Positions 17,379 to 26,024 are shown, numbered from the stretch's first letter. The stretch: DNA of 64,000 nucleotides from Streptomyces sp. NBC_01304 (GCF_035975855.1 NZ_CP109055.1:2046001-2110000); one strand, 5' to 3'. Notes: generated by a model not told the origin, from the sequence alone. Made by a program: numbers and translations.

Positions 17379-18401
17379 TCAGCCCTTCAGCGCCACGTCC
17401 GACGCCCAGTAGTCGCCGACCGGCTTGGCGCTCTTGATCATGCCGGCGTCGGCGAAGACGTCGATGGTCTGCTGCCAGTCCGCCTCCGTGTTGACGCCGG
17501 GCTCCTTGCCCTTGGTCGCGTCGGTGTGCAGCAGGGTCACGGTCGTCTTGAACTGCTCGGAAAGCACTTCCTTCGGAGGCAGTTGATCGGACGCGCCGTC
17601 CATCGAGGCCACCGCGGGCCCGGGCTCCTTCTCGGCGGCCGCCCACGACTCGCTCACCGCCTGCACCATGCGCTTGGCCAGATCGCCCTTGCCCTGAAGG
17701 GTCTTGGGCCCGGCGATGAGGCCGTTGGAGTAGAAGTTGAGGCCGTGCTCGGAGAAGCGCAGATACGCCACGTCCTTCTTGGCCTTGTGCGCCATGGTGG
17801 GGCCCTGGTCGCTGGCGTACCCGAGCAGCGCGTCGGTACGGCCCGAGATCACGGCGGCGATCTTGCCTGCCGGGTCGGTGTTCTGGACCTTGACGTCGGA
17901 CTCGGCCATGCCGTTCTTCTTCAGGAACGTCGGGAACGTCTTGGACAGCGCATCCCCCGCCGTGCCCGCGATCGTCCTGCCCTTGAGGTCGGCGGGCCCC
18001 TTGATGCCCTTGTCCGCGAAGAACTGGACGGAGGCGGGGGTCGTCTGCAGGAACACCCCGAGGCTCTTCACGTTCACACCCGCCTCGACCCCGGAGAGCA
18101 CGGCGGGCGTGTCCGCCCAGCCGAAGTCGGTCTGCCCGGCACCGGTCGCCTGCACCGTCTTCTGGGAGCCCTGGCCGGCCTGGATGTTCAGGTCGATGCC
18201 GTGCTTCTCGAAGATCTTCTGCTGCTTGCCGTAGTAGAAGGGCGCGTGTTCGCCGTACGGGTACCAGTTGAGCGTCAGCGTCACCTTGTCGAGCTTCTTG
18301 CCGTCCTTGGTGGTGGTCGTGCCCGAGTCGTCCCCGCCGCACGCGGTGGCGGCGACCAGCATCAGAGGGACAAGGGCGATCAGGGTTCTGCGCGGGTGCA
18401 T
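17379..18401 (-). CDS. ABC substrate-binding lipoprotein, NMT1/SsuA type
   Basis: This 340-residue lipoprotein has a signal peptide ending in the lipobox ATAC-GG (Cys at about residue 21), then a charged linker and a two-lobed binding fold. Family marks include VTLTLNWYPYGEHAPFYYGK, LNIQAGQGSQKTVQATGAGQTDFG, IKGPADLKGRTIAGTAGDA and the ISGRTDALLGYASDQG stretch. The LNWYPYGEHAPFYYGK opening resembles the THI5/NMT1 group, which binds pyrimidines, sulfonates, nitrate, aromatic acids and others. The ligand is therefore open. It is the middle gene of the leftward importer operon, whose upstream region carries two LacI-type palindromes. Confidence 0.9.
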   Translation of the reverse strand: MHPRRTLIALVPLMLVAATACGGDDSGTTTTKDGKKLDKVTLTLNWYPYGEHAPFYYGKQQKIFEKHGIDLNIQAGQGSQKTVQATGAGQTDFGWADTPAVLSGVEAGVNVKSLGVFLQTTPASVQFFADKGIKGPADLKGRTIAGTAGDALSKTFPTFLKKNGMAESDVKVQNTDPAGKIAAVISGRTDALLGYASDQGPTMAHKAKKDVAYLRFSEHGLNFYSNGLIAGPKTLQGKGDLAKRMVQAVSESWAAAEKEPGPAVASMDGASDQLPPKEVLSEQFKTTVTLLHTDATKGKEPGVNTEADWQQTIDVFADAGMIKSAKPVGDYWASDVALKG

Positions 18402-18474
18402 GTGGGCCGGACCTTTCGCGAGCGGACGTCGGGTCGGTGCGTGGGGGTACGCGGTACGCGGTACGCGGGTGCTG

Positions 18475-19338
18475 TCAGTACGCGGTGGTGGCGGAGGCGT
18501 CCCTGCGGCTCGCGTGCCAGGGAAGCAGCAGCTTTTCGGCGATCTCGACGAGCACGAAGAGGACCACGCCGATCAGCGACATGACGAGCAGCCCGGCGAA
18601 CAGCATCGGGGTGTCCATGTTGCCGTTGGCCTGGAGGATCACATATCCAAGGCCCTCGTTCGCCCCGACGAACTCGCCGACGACCGCGCCCGTGACGGCG
18701 AGCGTGACGGCCACCTTCAGCCCGGAGAACAGATGCGGCAGCGAGGCCGGGAAGCGGATCTTCGCAAAGGTCTGCCACGAACTCGCCCCCATCGTCGAGG
18801 AGAGCTGCAGCATTTCCGGGTCGACCGCCTTGAGGCCGGTGACCATGGAGATGACCACGGGGAAGAAGGCGATCAGCACGGCGATCAGAATCTTGGGCCC
18901 GATGCCGAAGCCCAGCCACACGACGAACAGCGGGGCGATGGCGATCTTCGGAACGACCTGCGCGAAGAGCAGGATGGGATAGAGCGTCTTCTCGACGGTG
19001 GACGAATAGACCATGATCACGGCGGCGAACACACCGACGGCCACGGCGATCACGAAACCGAGGAGCGTCTCGTACGTCGTCACCCAGCTGTGCTGCCAGA
19101 GGTAGTCGGGCTTGTCCAGGAGTACGTCGAGCGTGCTGCCCGGAGACGGCACGAGATAGGGCTCCACCAGCTCGGCCGCGGCGATCACCCACCAGGCCAC
19201 GAAGCAGGCGAGGAGCAGCACCACGGGGCGCCAGCTCTTCTCCGCGGCGTCCAGCACACGTTGACGCAGGGGCGGCCGGTCCCGCACCGCAACTCCCGCC
19301 GTCTTCACGGGTGGTGCGGACAGTGCGCTCTGACTCAC
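18475..19338 (-). CDS. ABC importer permease (SsuC/TauC-like)
   Basis: The 287-residue membrane protein has about six hydrophobic segments (first at about 39-60, VLLLACFVAWWVIAAAELV) and the permease EAA-type loop near 190-215 (STMGASSWQTFAKIRFPASLPHL), which contacts the ATPase. It belongs to the BPD-transport-2 group used with NMT1-type binding proteins. The GTG at 19338 was chosen because GGGAG lies six bases upstream. It is the first gene of the importer operon, and the tandem LacI-type palindromes at 19384-19408 sit 46-70 bases upstream, a position suited to repression. Confidence 0.92.
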   Translation of the reverse strand: MSQSALSAPPVKTAGVAVRDRPPLRQRVLDAAEKSWRPVVLLLACFVAWWVIAAAELVEPYLVPSPGSTLDVLLDKPDYLWQHSWVTTYETLLGFVIAVAVGVFAAVIMVYSSTVEKTLYPILLFAQVVPKIAIAPLFVVWLGFGIGPKILIAVLIAFFPVVISMVTGLKAVDPEMLQLSSTMGASSWQTFAKIRFPASLPHLFSGLKVAVTLAVTGAVVGEFVGANEGLGYVILQANGNMDTPMLFAGLLVMSLIGVVLFVLVEIAEKLLLPWHASRRDASATTAY

Positions 19339-19383
19339 GAGGAACTCCCCTGAGGCGGACGGCAATTGTGGGGAACTTTTCGG

Positions 19384-19408
19384 GAAAACGCTTTCAGAAA
19401 GCGCTTTC
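19384..19408. promoter_or_regulatory. Tandem LacI-type operators between importer operon and lacI
   Basis: GAAAACGCTTTC (19384-19395) and the perfect palindrome GAAAGCGCTTTC (19397-19408) are centred 13 bp apart in the divergent promoter region. They are placed to control the importer operon and perhaps lacI itself. Confidence 0.78.
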
Positions 19409-19469
19409 TGATAGGGTGTCAGCCACGCTAATGACCACCTGACTGACCGGTCAATAGGTCGTCCCGAAG

Positions 19470-19544
19470 TTTCGTACGACGTCGTTTCGACCGGCGCCGC
19501 TTCCTCCGACGCCGTTTCGTACGACGCCGTTTCCTGCAGCGTCC
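19470..19544. repeat. 15-bp tandem repeat, five copies
   Basis: Five degenerate copies of TTTCGTACGACGCCG start at 19470, 19485, 19500, 19515 and 19530, in the leader region of the lacI-type gene. Copies differ at up to about half of the positions. Confidence 0.75.
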
Positions 19545-19574
19545 TGTCTCCGAGACGCCCGAAGGGGGGCGCGA

Positions 19575-20657
19575 GTGAGCGAACGGGTGGAGGCCCCCGA
19601 CCCCCACGCCCCGCAACCCCACATCACCCTGCACGCCGTGGCCCGCGCGGCGGGCGTCTCCCCCGCCACGGCGTCCCGCGCCCTCAACGGCACCGCCCGC
19701 GTCCGCGAGGACCTGCGCCAACGCGTCCTGACAGCGGCCGGCGAACTCGGCTACATCCCCAACGCCCACGCCCAGGCCCTGGCCAGCGCGTCCAACAACA
19801 CCGTCGGCGTCATCTGCCACGACGTCAGCGACCCCTACTTCGCCGCCATCGCCAGCGGCGTGATGCGCGCCGCCGCCGAGCAGGGCCTGCTCGTCATGCT
19901 GGCCTCCACCTTCCGTGCGCCCGCCCGCGAGATCGCGTACATCTCGATGCTCCGCGCCCAGCGCGCCCGCGCCATCCTCCTGATCGGCTCCGGCTTCCAG
20001 GACCGCGCCTGGGAGCGTTCACTGGACGCCGAGCTGACCCCGTACCTGCGCGGCGGCGGCCGGGTCGCCGTCGTGAGCCGCCACCGCAGTCTGCGCGTCG
20101 ACACCGTGCTCCCGGAGAACCGCGAAGGCGCCGCCTCCCTCGCCCGGGCGCTGCTCGGCCTGGGACACCGCGAGTTCGCCGTGCTCAGCGGGCCGCCGGA
20201 GCTGACCACGGTCGCCGACCGCCTCGCCGGCTTCCGCGAAGCACTCGCCGAAGCCGGGGTCCCCCTGCGGCCCGAGCACATCGTCCACGGCGCCTTCACC
20301 CGGGACGGCGGGCACCTCGCGGCCACCGAGCTGCTGCGTCGCGGCCACCGCCCCACCTGTGTCTTCGCGGTGACCGACGTGATGGCGGTGGGAGCCCTCG
20401 CCGCCTTTCGCGAGCAGGGTCTGCGGGTGCCCGAGGACGTCTCCCTCGCCGGGTTCGACGACATCCCTCTCGTACGTGAACTCACCCCGCCCCTCACGAC
20501 GGTCGCGCTCCCCCTGACCCGCATGGGGCACAGCGCCATCGCCCTCGCCCTGCGCGAGCCGCGCGGCCGACGCTCCCGCGTGGAGCGCTTCAGCGGCGAA
20601 GTGGTGCTGCGCGCGAGCACGGCCCGGCCCAACTCACCAGCGGAAAGGGACCATTGA
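19575..20657 (+). CDS. LacI-family transcription regulator
   Basis: This 360-residue repressor has a typical LacI helix-turn-helix at residues 17-42 (LHAVARAAGVSPATASRALNG) followed by the hinge ELGYIPNAHAQALAS and a periplasmic-binding-type sensor domain (NTVGVICHDVSDPYFAAI to SLAGFDDIPLV). It should bind CG-centred palindromes such as those at 19384-19408 and 11902-11913 and let go when a sugar-like ligand binds. It lies divergent from the importer operon. Its stop overlaps the ribosome-site/start region of the enolase-superfamily gene, so the two are probably co-transcribed. Start: GTG at 19575. Confidence 0.93.
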   Translation: MSERVEAPDPHAPQPHITLHAVARAAGVSPATASRALNGTARVREDLRQRVLTAAGELGYIPNAHAQALASASNNTVGVICHDVSDPYFAAIASGVMRAAAEQGLLVMLASTFRAPAREIAYISMLRAQRARAILLIGSGFQDRAWERSLDAELTPYLRGGGRVAVVSRHRSLRVDTVLPENREGAASLARALLGLGHREFAVLSGPPELTTVADRLAGFREALAEAGVPLRPEHIVHGAFTRDGGHLAATELLRRGHRPTCVFAVTDVMAVGALAAFREQGLRVPEDVSLAGFDDIPLVRELTPPLTTVALPLTRMGHSAIALALREPRGRRSRVERFSGEVVLRASTARPNSPAERDH

Positions 20658-20659
20658 CG

Positions 20660-21886
20660 ATGCCCTCCCCCACGCAGCCTCCGCCTCCCGGCTCACCGAG
20701 GCCGACCCCTCCGGCCACTCCGACCGCTCCGACGGACCTCACCGGCCTGACCGTCGACCGCATCGAGACCTTCGCCGTCGCCCTCCCCACCCGCCGCTCC
20801 TTCGGCGTGTCCGGCGGCGCGGTGGCCGTTGCCGGGCGGCCCAGCATCCGGATCCTGGTCAAGGTCTCCGCCGACGGCGTGCACGGGTGGGGCGAGGCCA
20901 CACCCATTCCGGCGTGGACGTACGAGACGGCCGAGTCCATCGTCACCACCATCGACCGCTACCTCACCCCGGCCGTACTCGGACGCCCGGCCTGGGACCT
21001 GGACGGTGTCGACCGCGCCTTCGACCGCGCGGTCAACCGCGGCTTCAGCATCGGCGCCCCACTCGCCAAGTCCGCGGTGGACGTGGCCCTGCACGACCTC
21101 CTGGGCCGCGCCACAGGCGTACCGCTCGGAGTGCTGTGGGGGCAGCGGCGGACCGAGACACTGGCCCTGGGCTGGATCGTGTCGGGGCAGTCGCCCGAGG
21201 AGGTCGGCGACAGCGTGGCGGAGGGTCTTGGCCTCGGACATCGCGCCTTCAAGGTCAAGATCGGTCTGCACGACGAGGCCACGGACGTGGCGGTGGTCGC
21301 GGCGGTGCGTGAGCACGCGCCGGCCGCACCCCTGTGGGTCGACGCCAACCAGGCCTACTCCGTGCACAGCGCCCTGCGCATCGCCCGCCGCCTCGACGAC
21401 CTGGGCGTCACCGCCTTCGAACAGCCCCTGCCCGCCAACGACATACCCGGACTGCGCCGGCTGCGCGACCTGTCCCCCGTGCCCATCGCCCTCGACGAGT
21501 CCCTGCGCCACCCCGGCGATCTGGCCACCTTCATCCGCCTGGAAGCGGTGGACGTCGCCATCGCCAAGGTGCAGCGCAGCGGCGGGCTCACCCTGTCGCG
21601 GCGGCTGTGCGCGCTGGCCGAGGACAGTGGCGTACGTCTGATGGGGTCGGGCCTGACGGACTCGGACCTGGGCCTCGCCGCCTCGCTGCACCTCTTCGCG
21701 GCGTTCGGCATCGACACCCCGGTCGACCTGAACGGCCGCCAGTTCCTCGACTCGCCGTACGCGGGCCCCACGGTCACGGTCGACAAGGGCGTCGCACATG
21801 TGCCGGGCGGACCCGGTCTCGGGGTCGAGGTGGATGAGGGCGTCGTGCGGGAGTTGTCGGTCGACGTGCTGGAGAGCCGGCCGTAG
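20660..21886 (+). CDS. Enolase-superfamily enzyme, muconate-lactonizing/dipeptide-epimerase subgroup
   Basis: The 408-residue enzyme keeps every residue of the MLE subgroup: K198-x-K200 (FKVKIG), metal ligands D228 (WVDANQ), E254 (FEQP) and D279 (ALDES), and the general base K303 (AKVQRSGG). The family removes a proton next to a carboxylate to cycloisomerise, epimerise or dehydrate. This subgroup includes muconate cycloisomerases, dipeptide epimerases and hydroxyproline-derivative enzymes, so the substrate is open. A Pro/Thr-rich N-terminal tail of about 28 residues is extra. GAAAGGGA lies nine bases before the ATG, which is two bases past the lacI stop. Confidence 0.88.
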   Translation: MPSPTQPPPPGSPRPTPPATPTAPTDLTGLTVDRIETFAVALPTRRSFGVSGGAVAVAGRPSIRILVKVSADGVHGWGEATPIPAWTYETAESIVTTIDRYLTPAVLGRPAWDLDGVDRAFDRAVNRGFSIGAPLAKSAVDVALHDLLGRATGVPLGVLWGQRRTETLALGWIVSGQSPEEVGDSVAEGLGLGHRAFKVKIGLHDEATDVAVVAAVREHAPAAPLWVDANQAYSVHSALRIARRLDDLGVTAFEQPLPANDIPGLRRLRDLSPVPIALDESLRHPGDLATFIRLEAVDVAIAKVQRSGGLTLSRRLCALAEDSGVRLMGSGLTDSDLGLAASLHLFAAFGIDTPVDLNGRQFLDSPYAGPTVTVDKGVAHVPGGPGLGVEVDEGVVRELSVDVLESRP

Positions 21887-21889
21887 ACA

Positions 21890-22261
21890 CCCCGTCGCGT
21901 GGGCCGTGCGCAGGATGTCGTCGCAGCGCTCGACGGTGATGTCCAGGAGCTTCTCGACGAACGCAGGTCTGCCTGCCCGCAGAGCCGCACAGGCGAGGTC
22001 GGCGTGCGTGTGGTCGGGGGTCAGGATCAGCACGACGTCGATGTCCGGGCGGGCGATGATCTCGTACGGGTCGTCGGTGAGGTCGACGCCGGGGAAGTGC
22101 CGGGCCGCCAGGGTCCGGGCCGCCGGGTCCGGATCGGCGAGGGCATGCACCACGGCGCCCTGTCCCGGCCGGTGGGCCGTGCGGGCGAGGGAGCCGCGCA
22201 GCCCGTATCCGAGGATGCCGAGGCGCAGGTCGGGCCGGGTGCGAGCGGGGGTCTCAGCCAT
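21890..22261 (-). pseudogene. Truncated Gfo/Idh/MocA oxidoreductase (NAD-binding domain only)
   Basis: From an ATG at 22261 the frame encodes a clean Rossmann domain of the Gfo/Idh/MocA family: LRLGILGYGLRGSLARTA (NAD-binding), VHALADPDPAA, DVVLILTPDHTHADLA and an AGRPAFVEKLLDITVE block, where the family has the catalytic EKP. After about residue 124 the family resemblance stops, and the frame simply continues as the antisense of the enolase-superfamily gene. The C-terminal substrate domain is missing, so this is most likely a deletion remnant. The LacI-like palindrome at 22276-22287 lies just upstream, which suggests the intact ancestor belonged to the same regulon. Confidence 0.7.
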
Positions 22262-22275
22262 GGCGCCGCAACCTA

Positions 22276-22287
22276 GTAAGCGCTTAC
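22276..22287. promoter_or_regulatory. LacI-family-type palindrome
   Basis: GTAAGCGCTTAC is a perfect 12-bp palindrome between the truncated oxidoreductase (ATG 15 bases away) and the DUF2264 gene. It differs from the 19397 operator only at the second base of each half, so it may bind the same or a sister regulator. Confidence 0.6.
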
Positions 22288-22421
22288 GCTCTGCGTCAAC
22301 CAGCGCAGTGGACCAGCCTTACGCACTGCGCCGACAAGGACGGTCGACCCAGCGCGGTCGATCCACGAACCGGAAGCCAGGGCCCCCAGGTGCCCCCGAC
22401 CCCTCTGGACGGAGCAGACCC

Positions 22422-24401
22422 GTGCCCACATCCCCTCGTCCCGCATCCCCCGACCCGGCGTCACCTGGCCCGGCACCCCACCTCCCCCTCCCCGCCGCCG
22501 ACCGCGTCCGCTCGCCCTACACCGGCTGGACGCGGGCCCATTGGGAGGCGCTTGCCGACCGGTTGCTGGACGCGCTCGTGCCGTATGCCACGCCGGGTTT
22601 CGCGCAGTACCGCCTGCCGGGACGGGCCAGTTGGTCGGGTGTGGTGTCGGACGGGCTCGAGGGGTACGCGCGATCGTTTCTGCTCGCGGCGTTCAGGATC
22701 GGCGGGGCCCGCGGGGATGCGGACCCCCGATTGATCGAACGGTACGCGCAGGGTCTGACAGCGGGCACCGACCCGGCCTCCGGTGAGGCCTGGCCCCGAC
22801 TGACCGACTGCTCCCAGCAGATGGTGGAGGCCGCCTCCATCGCCATCGCCCTGCACGAGACGCGCCCCTGGATCTGGGACCGGCTCGACGGCAGGGTGCA
22901 GCAGCGCGTCGTCGACTGGTTCTCGGGGTTCGTCGGGGCACGCACCTGGGACAACAACTGGCGGCTCTTCCAGGTGGTGTCCGAGCAGTTCCTGGCGTCG
23001 GTGGGCGCTCCGTTCAGCCAGGCGGACATCGACGGCGGCCTGGACCGGATCGAGGACTGGTATCTGGGCGACGGCTGGTACAGCGACGGTGACGGCCGCA
23101 ACTTCGACTACTACAACGGCTGGGCCATGCACCTGTACCCCCTGCTGTGGTCGCGCATGGCGACGGCCGCCGGCAATGAGGGACACGAAGGAGGCGAGGG
23201 ACCCGGCCAGGCAGGAGGCGACGGCGGCCGCGGCAAGGTCTACCGCGAGCGCCTGTCCCAATTCCTGAACAGCTACGCCCACTTCTTCGGCGCCGACGGC
23301 GCGCCCGTGCACCAGGGCCGCTCACTGACGTACCGTTTCGCCTCCGTCGCCCCGGTCTGGATGGGCGCCCTCGCCGATTGCTCGCCGCTCGCGCCGGGCC
23401 TGACCCGCCGCCTCGCCTCGGGCACGGCGCGGCACTTCGTGGAGCGCGGGGTGCCGGACGAGCGGGGTCTCCTGTCGCTCGGCTGGTACGGGCCGTTCCT
23501 GCCGTCCACACAGCCGTACTCGGGTCCTGCTTCCCCTTACTGGGCAAGCAAGGGTTTCCTCGGGCTGCTCCTGCCGGCCGACCACGCGGTGTGGACGGAG
23601 CGTGAACTCCCGCTGCCCGTCGAGGAGTCGGACCAGTACACGGCGCTGCCCGCACCGGGCTGGCTGCTGCACGGCACCCGGCACGACGGCATCGTGCGCC
23701 TGGTGAACCACGGCAGCGACCACCACCCGCACGACGGCCCCGTCCCGCCCCGGGACGACCCGCACTACGCGAAGCTCGGCTACTCCACGGCGACGGCGCC
23801 CGAGACCGCGGAGCACGCCTGGGCGCGCGCCGTGGACAACCACTTCGCGCTGCTCACGCCGTCCGGCACACCTTCGCGCCGTGGCCGTATTCACCCCTTG
23901 AGGTGTGCGGGACGGGTGGCTTCATCGCGTCAGGATGCACAACTTCCGGACAGGGACGAGCTTTTCCCGATCGAGTCGACCAGTGTGCTGCATGGGCCCT
24001 GGGAGATTCGTGTGCACCGAGTGCAGGCACCGGCCGGAGTGACGGTCCGGGAGGGCGGGCACGCGGTGGCCGGTGCGGTACGCCCGCACGTCGAGCACGG
24101 TCCCGGCTGGGCGCTCACGCGCACCGAAACGGGGCTGACCAGCGCAGTTGTCGGCCTGTACGGCTGGGACGAGGAGGCCGGCATCGCCCGCGAGGTGGCG
24201 GCCAATGCCCTCGGAGCGCATTCGGCGACGCCCTATCTGCTCAAGTCCGCACACCCGGGCGGCGAGAGCGTACATGTCACGCTGGTCGCCCTGTCTCAGG
24301 ATGTGATACATCCGCGCGCACTCCAGGAGTCCATTTCCTGCTCCGTAGAGGAAGACAGTGTCCGAATTCGTTTCCCAGAAGGAGACACTCTGAGCATCTG
24401 A
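22422..24401 (+). CDS. DUF2264 protein, probable polysaccharide-degradation enzyme
   Basis: The 659-residue protein fits DUF2264, an (alpha/alpha) toroid family seen next to unsaturated-glucuronyl hydrolases and pectin or rhamnogalacturonan genes. The typical opening TGWTRAHWEALADRLLDAL is at residues 29-48, followed by a helical toroid (DCSQQMVEAASIAIAL, WDNNWRLFQVVSEQFL, WYSDGDGRNFDYYNGWAMH). The last 250 residues form a beta domain (GWLLHGTRHDGIVRLVNHG onward). A Gly/Glu-rich insert near 250-270 is unusual. The GTG at 22422 has GGAG seven bases upstream. No signal peptide is visible, so it should act on imported oligosaccharides. The reaction is not established for the family as far as I recall. 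Confidence 0.8.
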   Translation: MPTSPRPASPDPASPGPAPHLPLPAADRVRSPYTGWTRAHWEALADRLLDALVPYATPGFAQYRLPGRASWSGVVSDGLEGYARSFLLAAFRIGGARGDADPRLIERYAQGLTAGTDPASGEAWPRLTDCSQQMVEAASIAIALHETRPWIWDRLDGRVQQRVVDWFSGFVGARTWDNNWRLFQVVSEQFLASVGAPFSQADIDGGLDRIEDWYLGDGWYSDGDGRNFDYYNGWAMHLYPLLWSRMATAAGNEGHEGGEGPGQAGGDGGRGKVYRERLSQFLNSYAHFFGADGAPVHQGRSLTYRFASVAPVWMGALADCSPLAPGLTRRLASGTARHFVERGVPDERGLLSLGWYGPFLPSTQPYSGPASPYWASKGFLGLLLPADHAVWTERELPLPVEESDQYTALPAPGWLLHGTRHDGIVRLVNHGSDHHPHDGPVPPRDDPHYAKLGYSTATAPETAEHAWARAVDNHFALLTPSGTPSRRGRIHPLRCAGRVASSRQDAQLPDRDELFPIESTSVLHGPWEIRVHRVQAPAGVTVREGGHAVAGAVRPHVEHGPGWALTRTETGLTSAVVGLYGWDEEAGIAREVAANALGAHSATPYLLKSAHPGGESVHVTLVALSQDVIHPRALQESISCSVEEDSVRIRFPEGDTLSI

Positions 24402-24695
24402 GGCCGCCTACCTGACCCTCCGTGCCATATGCCCACGAAACCTTTGCCTTTGGCATGTGGCAGGGCGATGAACGGGGGGAATGCCACGGAGGTGGACCGG
24501 ACAGGACCCACCACACCCCACAAGATCCGACCAAACGTCAACTATCCGCATTTTGGCCAAAGTTACGTCGCGATCTTGTACGTTGCCAAAGGTTCAACAA
24601 GATGGTGTGAGGGGCCGTTCGGGACGGGGCCACTACCGAGGTGTCACCTGCTCGAACAACCCTGCGAGCAGGCGTTTCACGGAAGAGGGCTCGCG
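24402..24695. other. Intergenic region with inverted CCTTTGGCA motifs
   Basis: This stretch before the acyl-CoA-dehydrogenase-like gene is less GC-rich than its surroundings. CCTTTGGCA appears near 24448 and its reverse complement TGCCAAAGG near 24584, with TTTTGGCCAAAG between them, which may be regulator sites. The ribosome site GGAAGAGG is at 24681-24688. Confidence 0.4.
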
Positions 24696-25952
24696 ATGGG
24701 CAGCTACTTCACGAGTGAGCTTCACCATCAACTCCGAGAAGACGTACGTGGCTTCGCCGAACGCGAGGTCCGGCCACGGGTGGCGGCGATGGAGGCCACC
24801 CGCACCGTGCAGCACGAGCTGTCGAGGCTGATAGCCCGCCAGGGCTGGATCGGCGCGACGGTGGCCCGCCAGTACGGCGGGATGGGCGTCGGACACCTCG
24901 CCAAGACCATCATCATCGAGGAGCTGTCGAGGGTGAGCGGCGCCATGGGTGCGATGGCGCAGGCCTCGCAGCTGGGCGTTGCGAAGATCGTGCACTTCGG
25001 CAACGAGGCACAGAAGAAGACGTGGCTGCCGGCCGTCGCGGCGGGCGACTGCCTGCCCACGATCGCGGTGACCGAACCCGAATCCGGTGGCCACGTCCTC
25101 GGGATGACCGCCAGCGCGGTCCGCGACGGCGACGACTACCTCCTGAGCGGCCGCAAGGTGTACGTGGGCAACAGCCATGTCGGCGACCTGCACGGCGTCG
25201 TGGTCCGCACTGGCCCCGGCTCGAAGGGTCTGACGGCGTTCCTCGTCGAATCGGATCGCCCCGGATTCTCGCTGGGCGCCCCACGCGACACCATGGGCCT
25301 GCACGGTTTCAGCTTCGGCGAGCTGTACTTCGACAACTGCCGGGTACCTGCCGCGAACCGGCTCGGCAAGGAAGGCGACGGCCTGGCGGTCGCCTACTCC
25401 TCCAGCGTGCTCTACGGCCGGGCGAACCTGACCGCGGTCTCGCTCGGCATCCACCAGGCGTTACTGGACGAGACGACCCGCTTCTGCACCGAGCGGCACC
25501 GCTACGGCCAGCCGCTGTACGAGCTGGCCAACATCAAGCTGAAGCTGGGCCAGATGCAGTCGAGGCTGATGACGGCCCGGCTGGCCGCATACCACTCGGT
25601 CTTCTTGTTGGACCAGGGCGCCTCCTGCGACGCGGAGTTGATGAACGCCAAACTCGTCAACGTCGAATCGGCCCTCGACTCCGCCCGCAACGCCATGGAA
25701 ATCCACGCGGCCGCCGGCCTGTTCACCGACCGGCCCATCGAACGCTTCCTCCGCGACGCACACCACATCTTCGCCCCCGCAGGCACCTCCGACATCCAAC
25801 TCCTGCGCCTGGCCGAAGTAGCTCTCGGCACCGCCAAAGGCAGCTGGTCCGAACGCCTGTCGGAGTACGTACGCACGGAGCCCGCGCGAGCCGAGGCGGA
25901 GCCCCAGCCCCCGGTCAAGGTCCCCCGTCAGCTCCGTACCGCCGTCGCCTGA
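24696..25952 (+). CDS. Acyl-CoA dehydrogenase-like flavoprotein
   Basis: This 418-residue protein follows the acyl-CoA dehydrogenase fold: an N-terminal helical domain, a central beta domain with FAD/substrate phrases IAVTEPESGG and GFSFGELYFDNCRVPAANRLG, and a C-terminal four-helix domain (ERHRYGQPLYELANIKLKL, AAGLFTDRPIERFLRDAHH). In the usual GYxxExPxER motif the glutamate that acts as base in many dehydrogenases is replaced by aspartate (FTDRPIER), so activity may differ. Relatives lacking the base work as oxidases, hydroxylases or in specialised metabolism. It stands alone, with no acyl-CoA ligase or carrier protein nearby. The ATG at 24696 follows GGAAGAGG. Confidence 0.85.
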   Translation: MGSYFTSELHHQLREDVRGFAEREVRPRVAAMEATRTVQHELSRLIARQGWIGATVARQYGGMGVGHLAKTIIIEELSRVSGAMGAMAQASQLGVAKIVHFGNEAQKKTWLPAVAAGDCLPTIAVTEPESGGHVLGMTASAVRDGDDYLLSGRKVYVGNSHVGDLHGVVVRTGPGSKGLTAFLVESDRPGFSLGAPRDTMGLHGFSFGELYFDNCRVPAANRLGKEGDGLAVAYSSSVLYGRANLTAVSLGIHQALLDETTRFCTERHRYGQPLYELANIKLKLGQMQSRLMTARLAAYHSVFLLDQGASCDAELMNAKLVNVESALDSARNAMEIHAAAGLFTDRPIERFLRDAHHIFAPAGTSDIQLLRLAEVALGTAKGSWSERLSEYVRTEPARAEAEPQPPVKVPRQLRTAVA

Positions 25953-26024
25953 ACCGACGGACGACGGGGCCGGTGCACCGGATTCGCGAGCCGCTGAGCC
26001 GGCTGCGCGAACCGGTGAGCCGGG

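Noticed and set aside
16519..18342. A fused importer ATPase of 607 residues
   Set aside because: The extra N-terminal part is an out-of-frame reading of the binding-protein gene; the ATG at 17376 follows that gene's stop by two bases.
19428..19820. A minus-strand frame giving a very basic KRRR-repeat peptide
   Set aside because: It is the translation of the 15-bp tandem array and the antisense of the lacI start, with no ribosome site or codon support.
20693..22261. A single 522-codon minus-strand frame covering the enolase-superfamily gene
   Set aside because: Only the first 124 codons resemble a protein family; the rest is the mirror of a gene with perfect catalytic motifs on the plus strand.
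24446..24592. Inverted CCTTTGGCA/TGCCAAAGG pair as a stem-loop or operator
   Set aside because: The arms are about 130 bases apart and short, so a functional hairpin is unlikely; kept only as a remark on the intergenic region.
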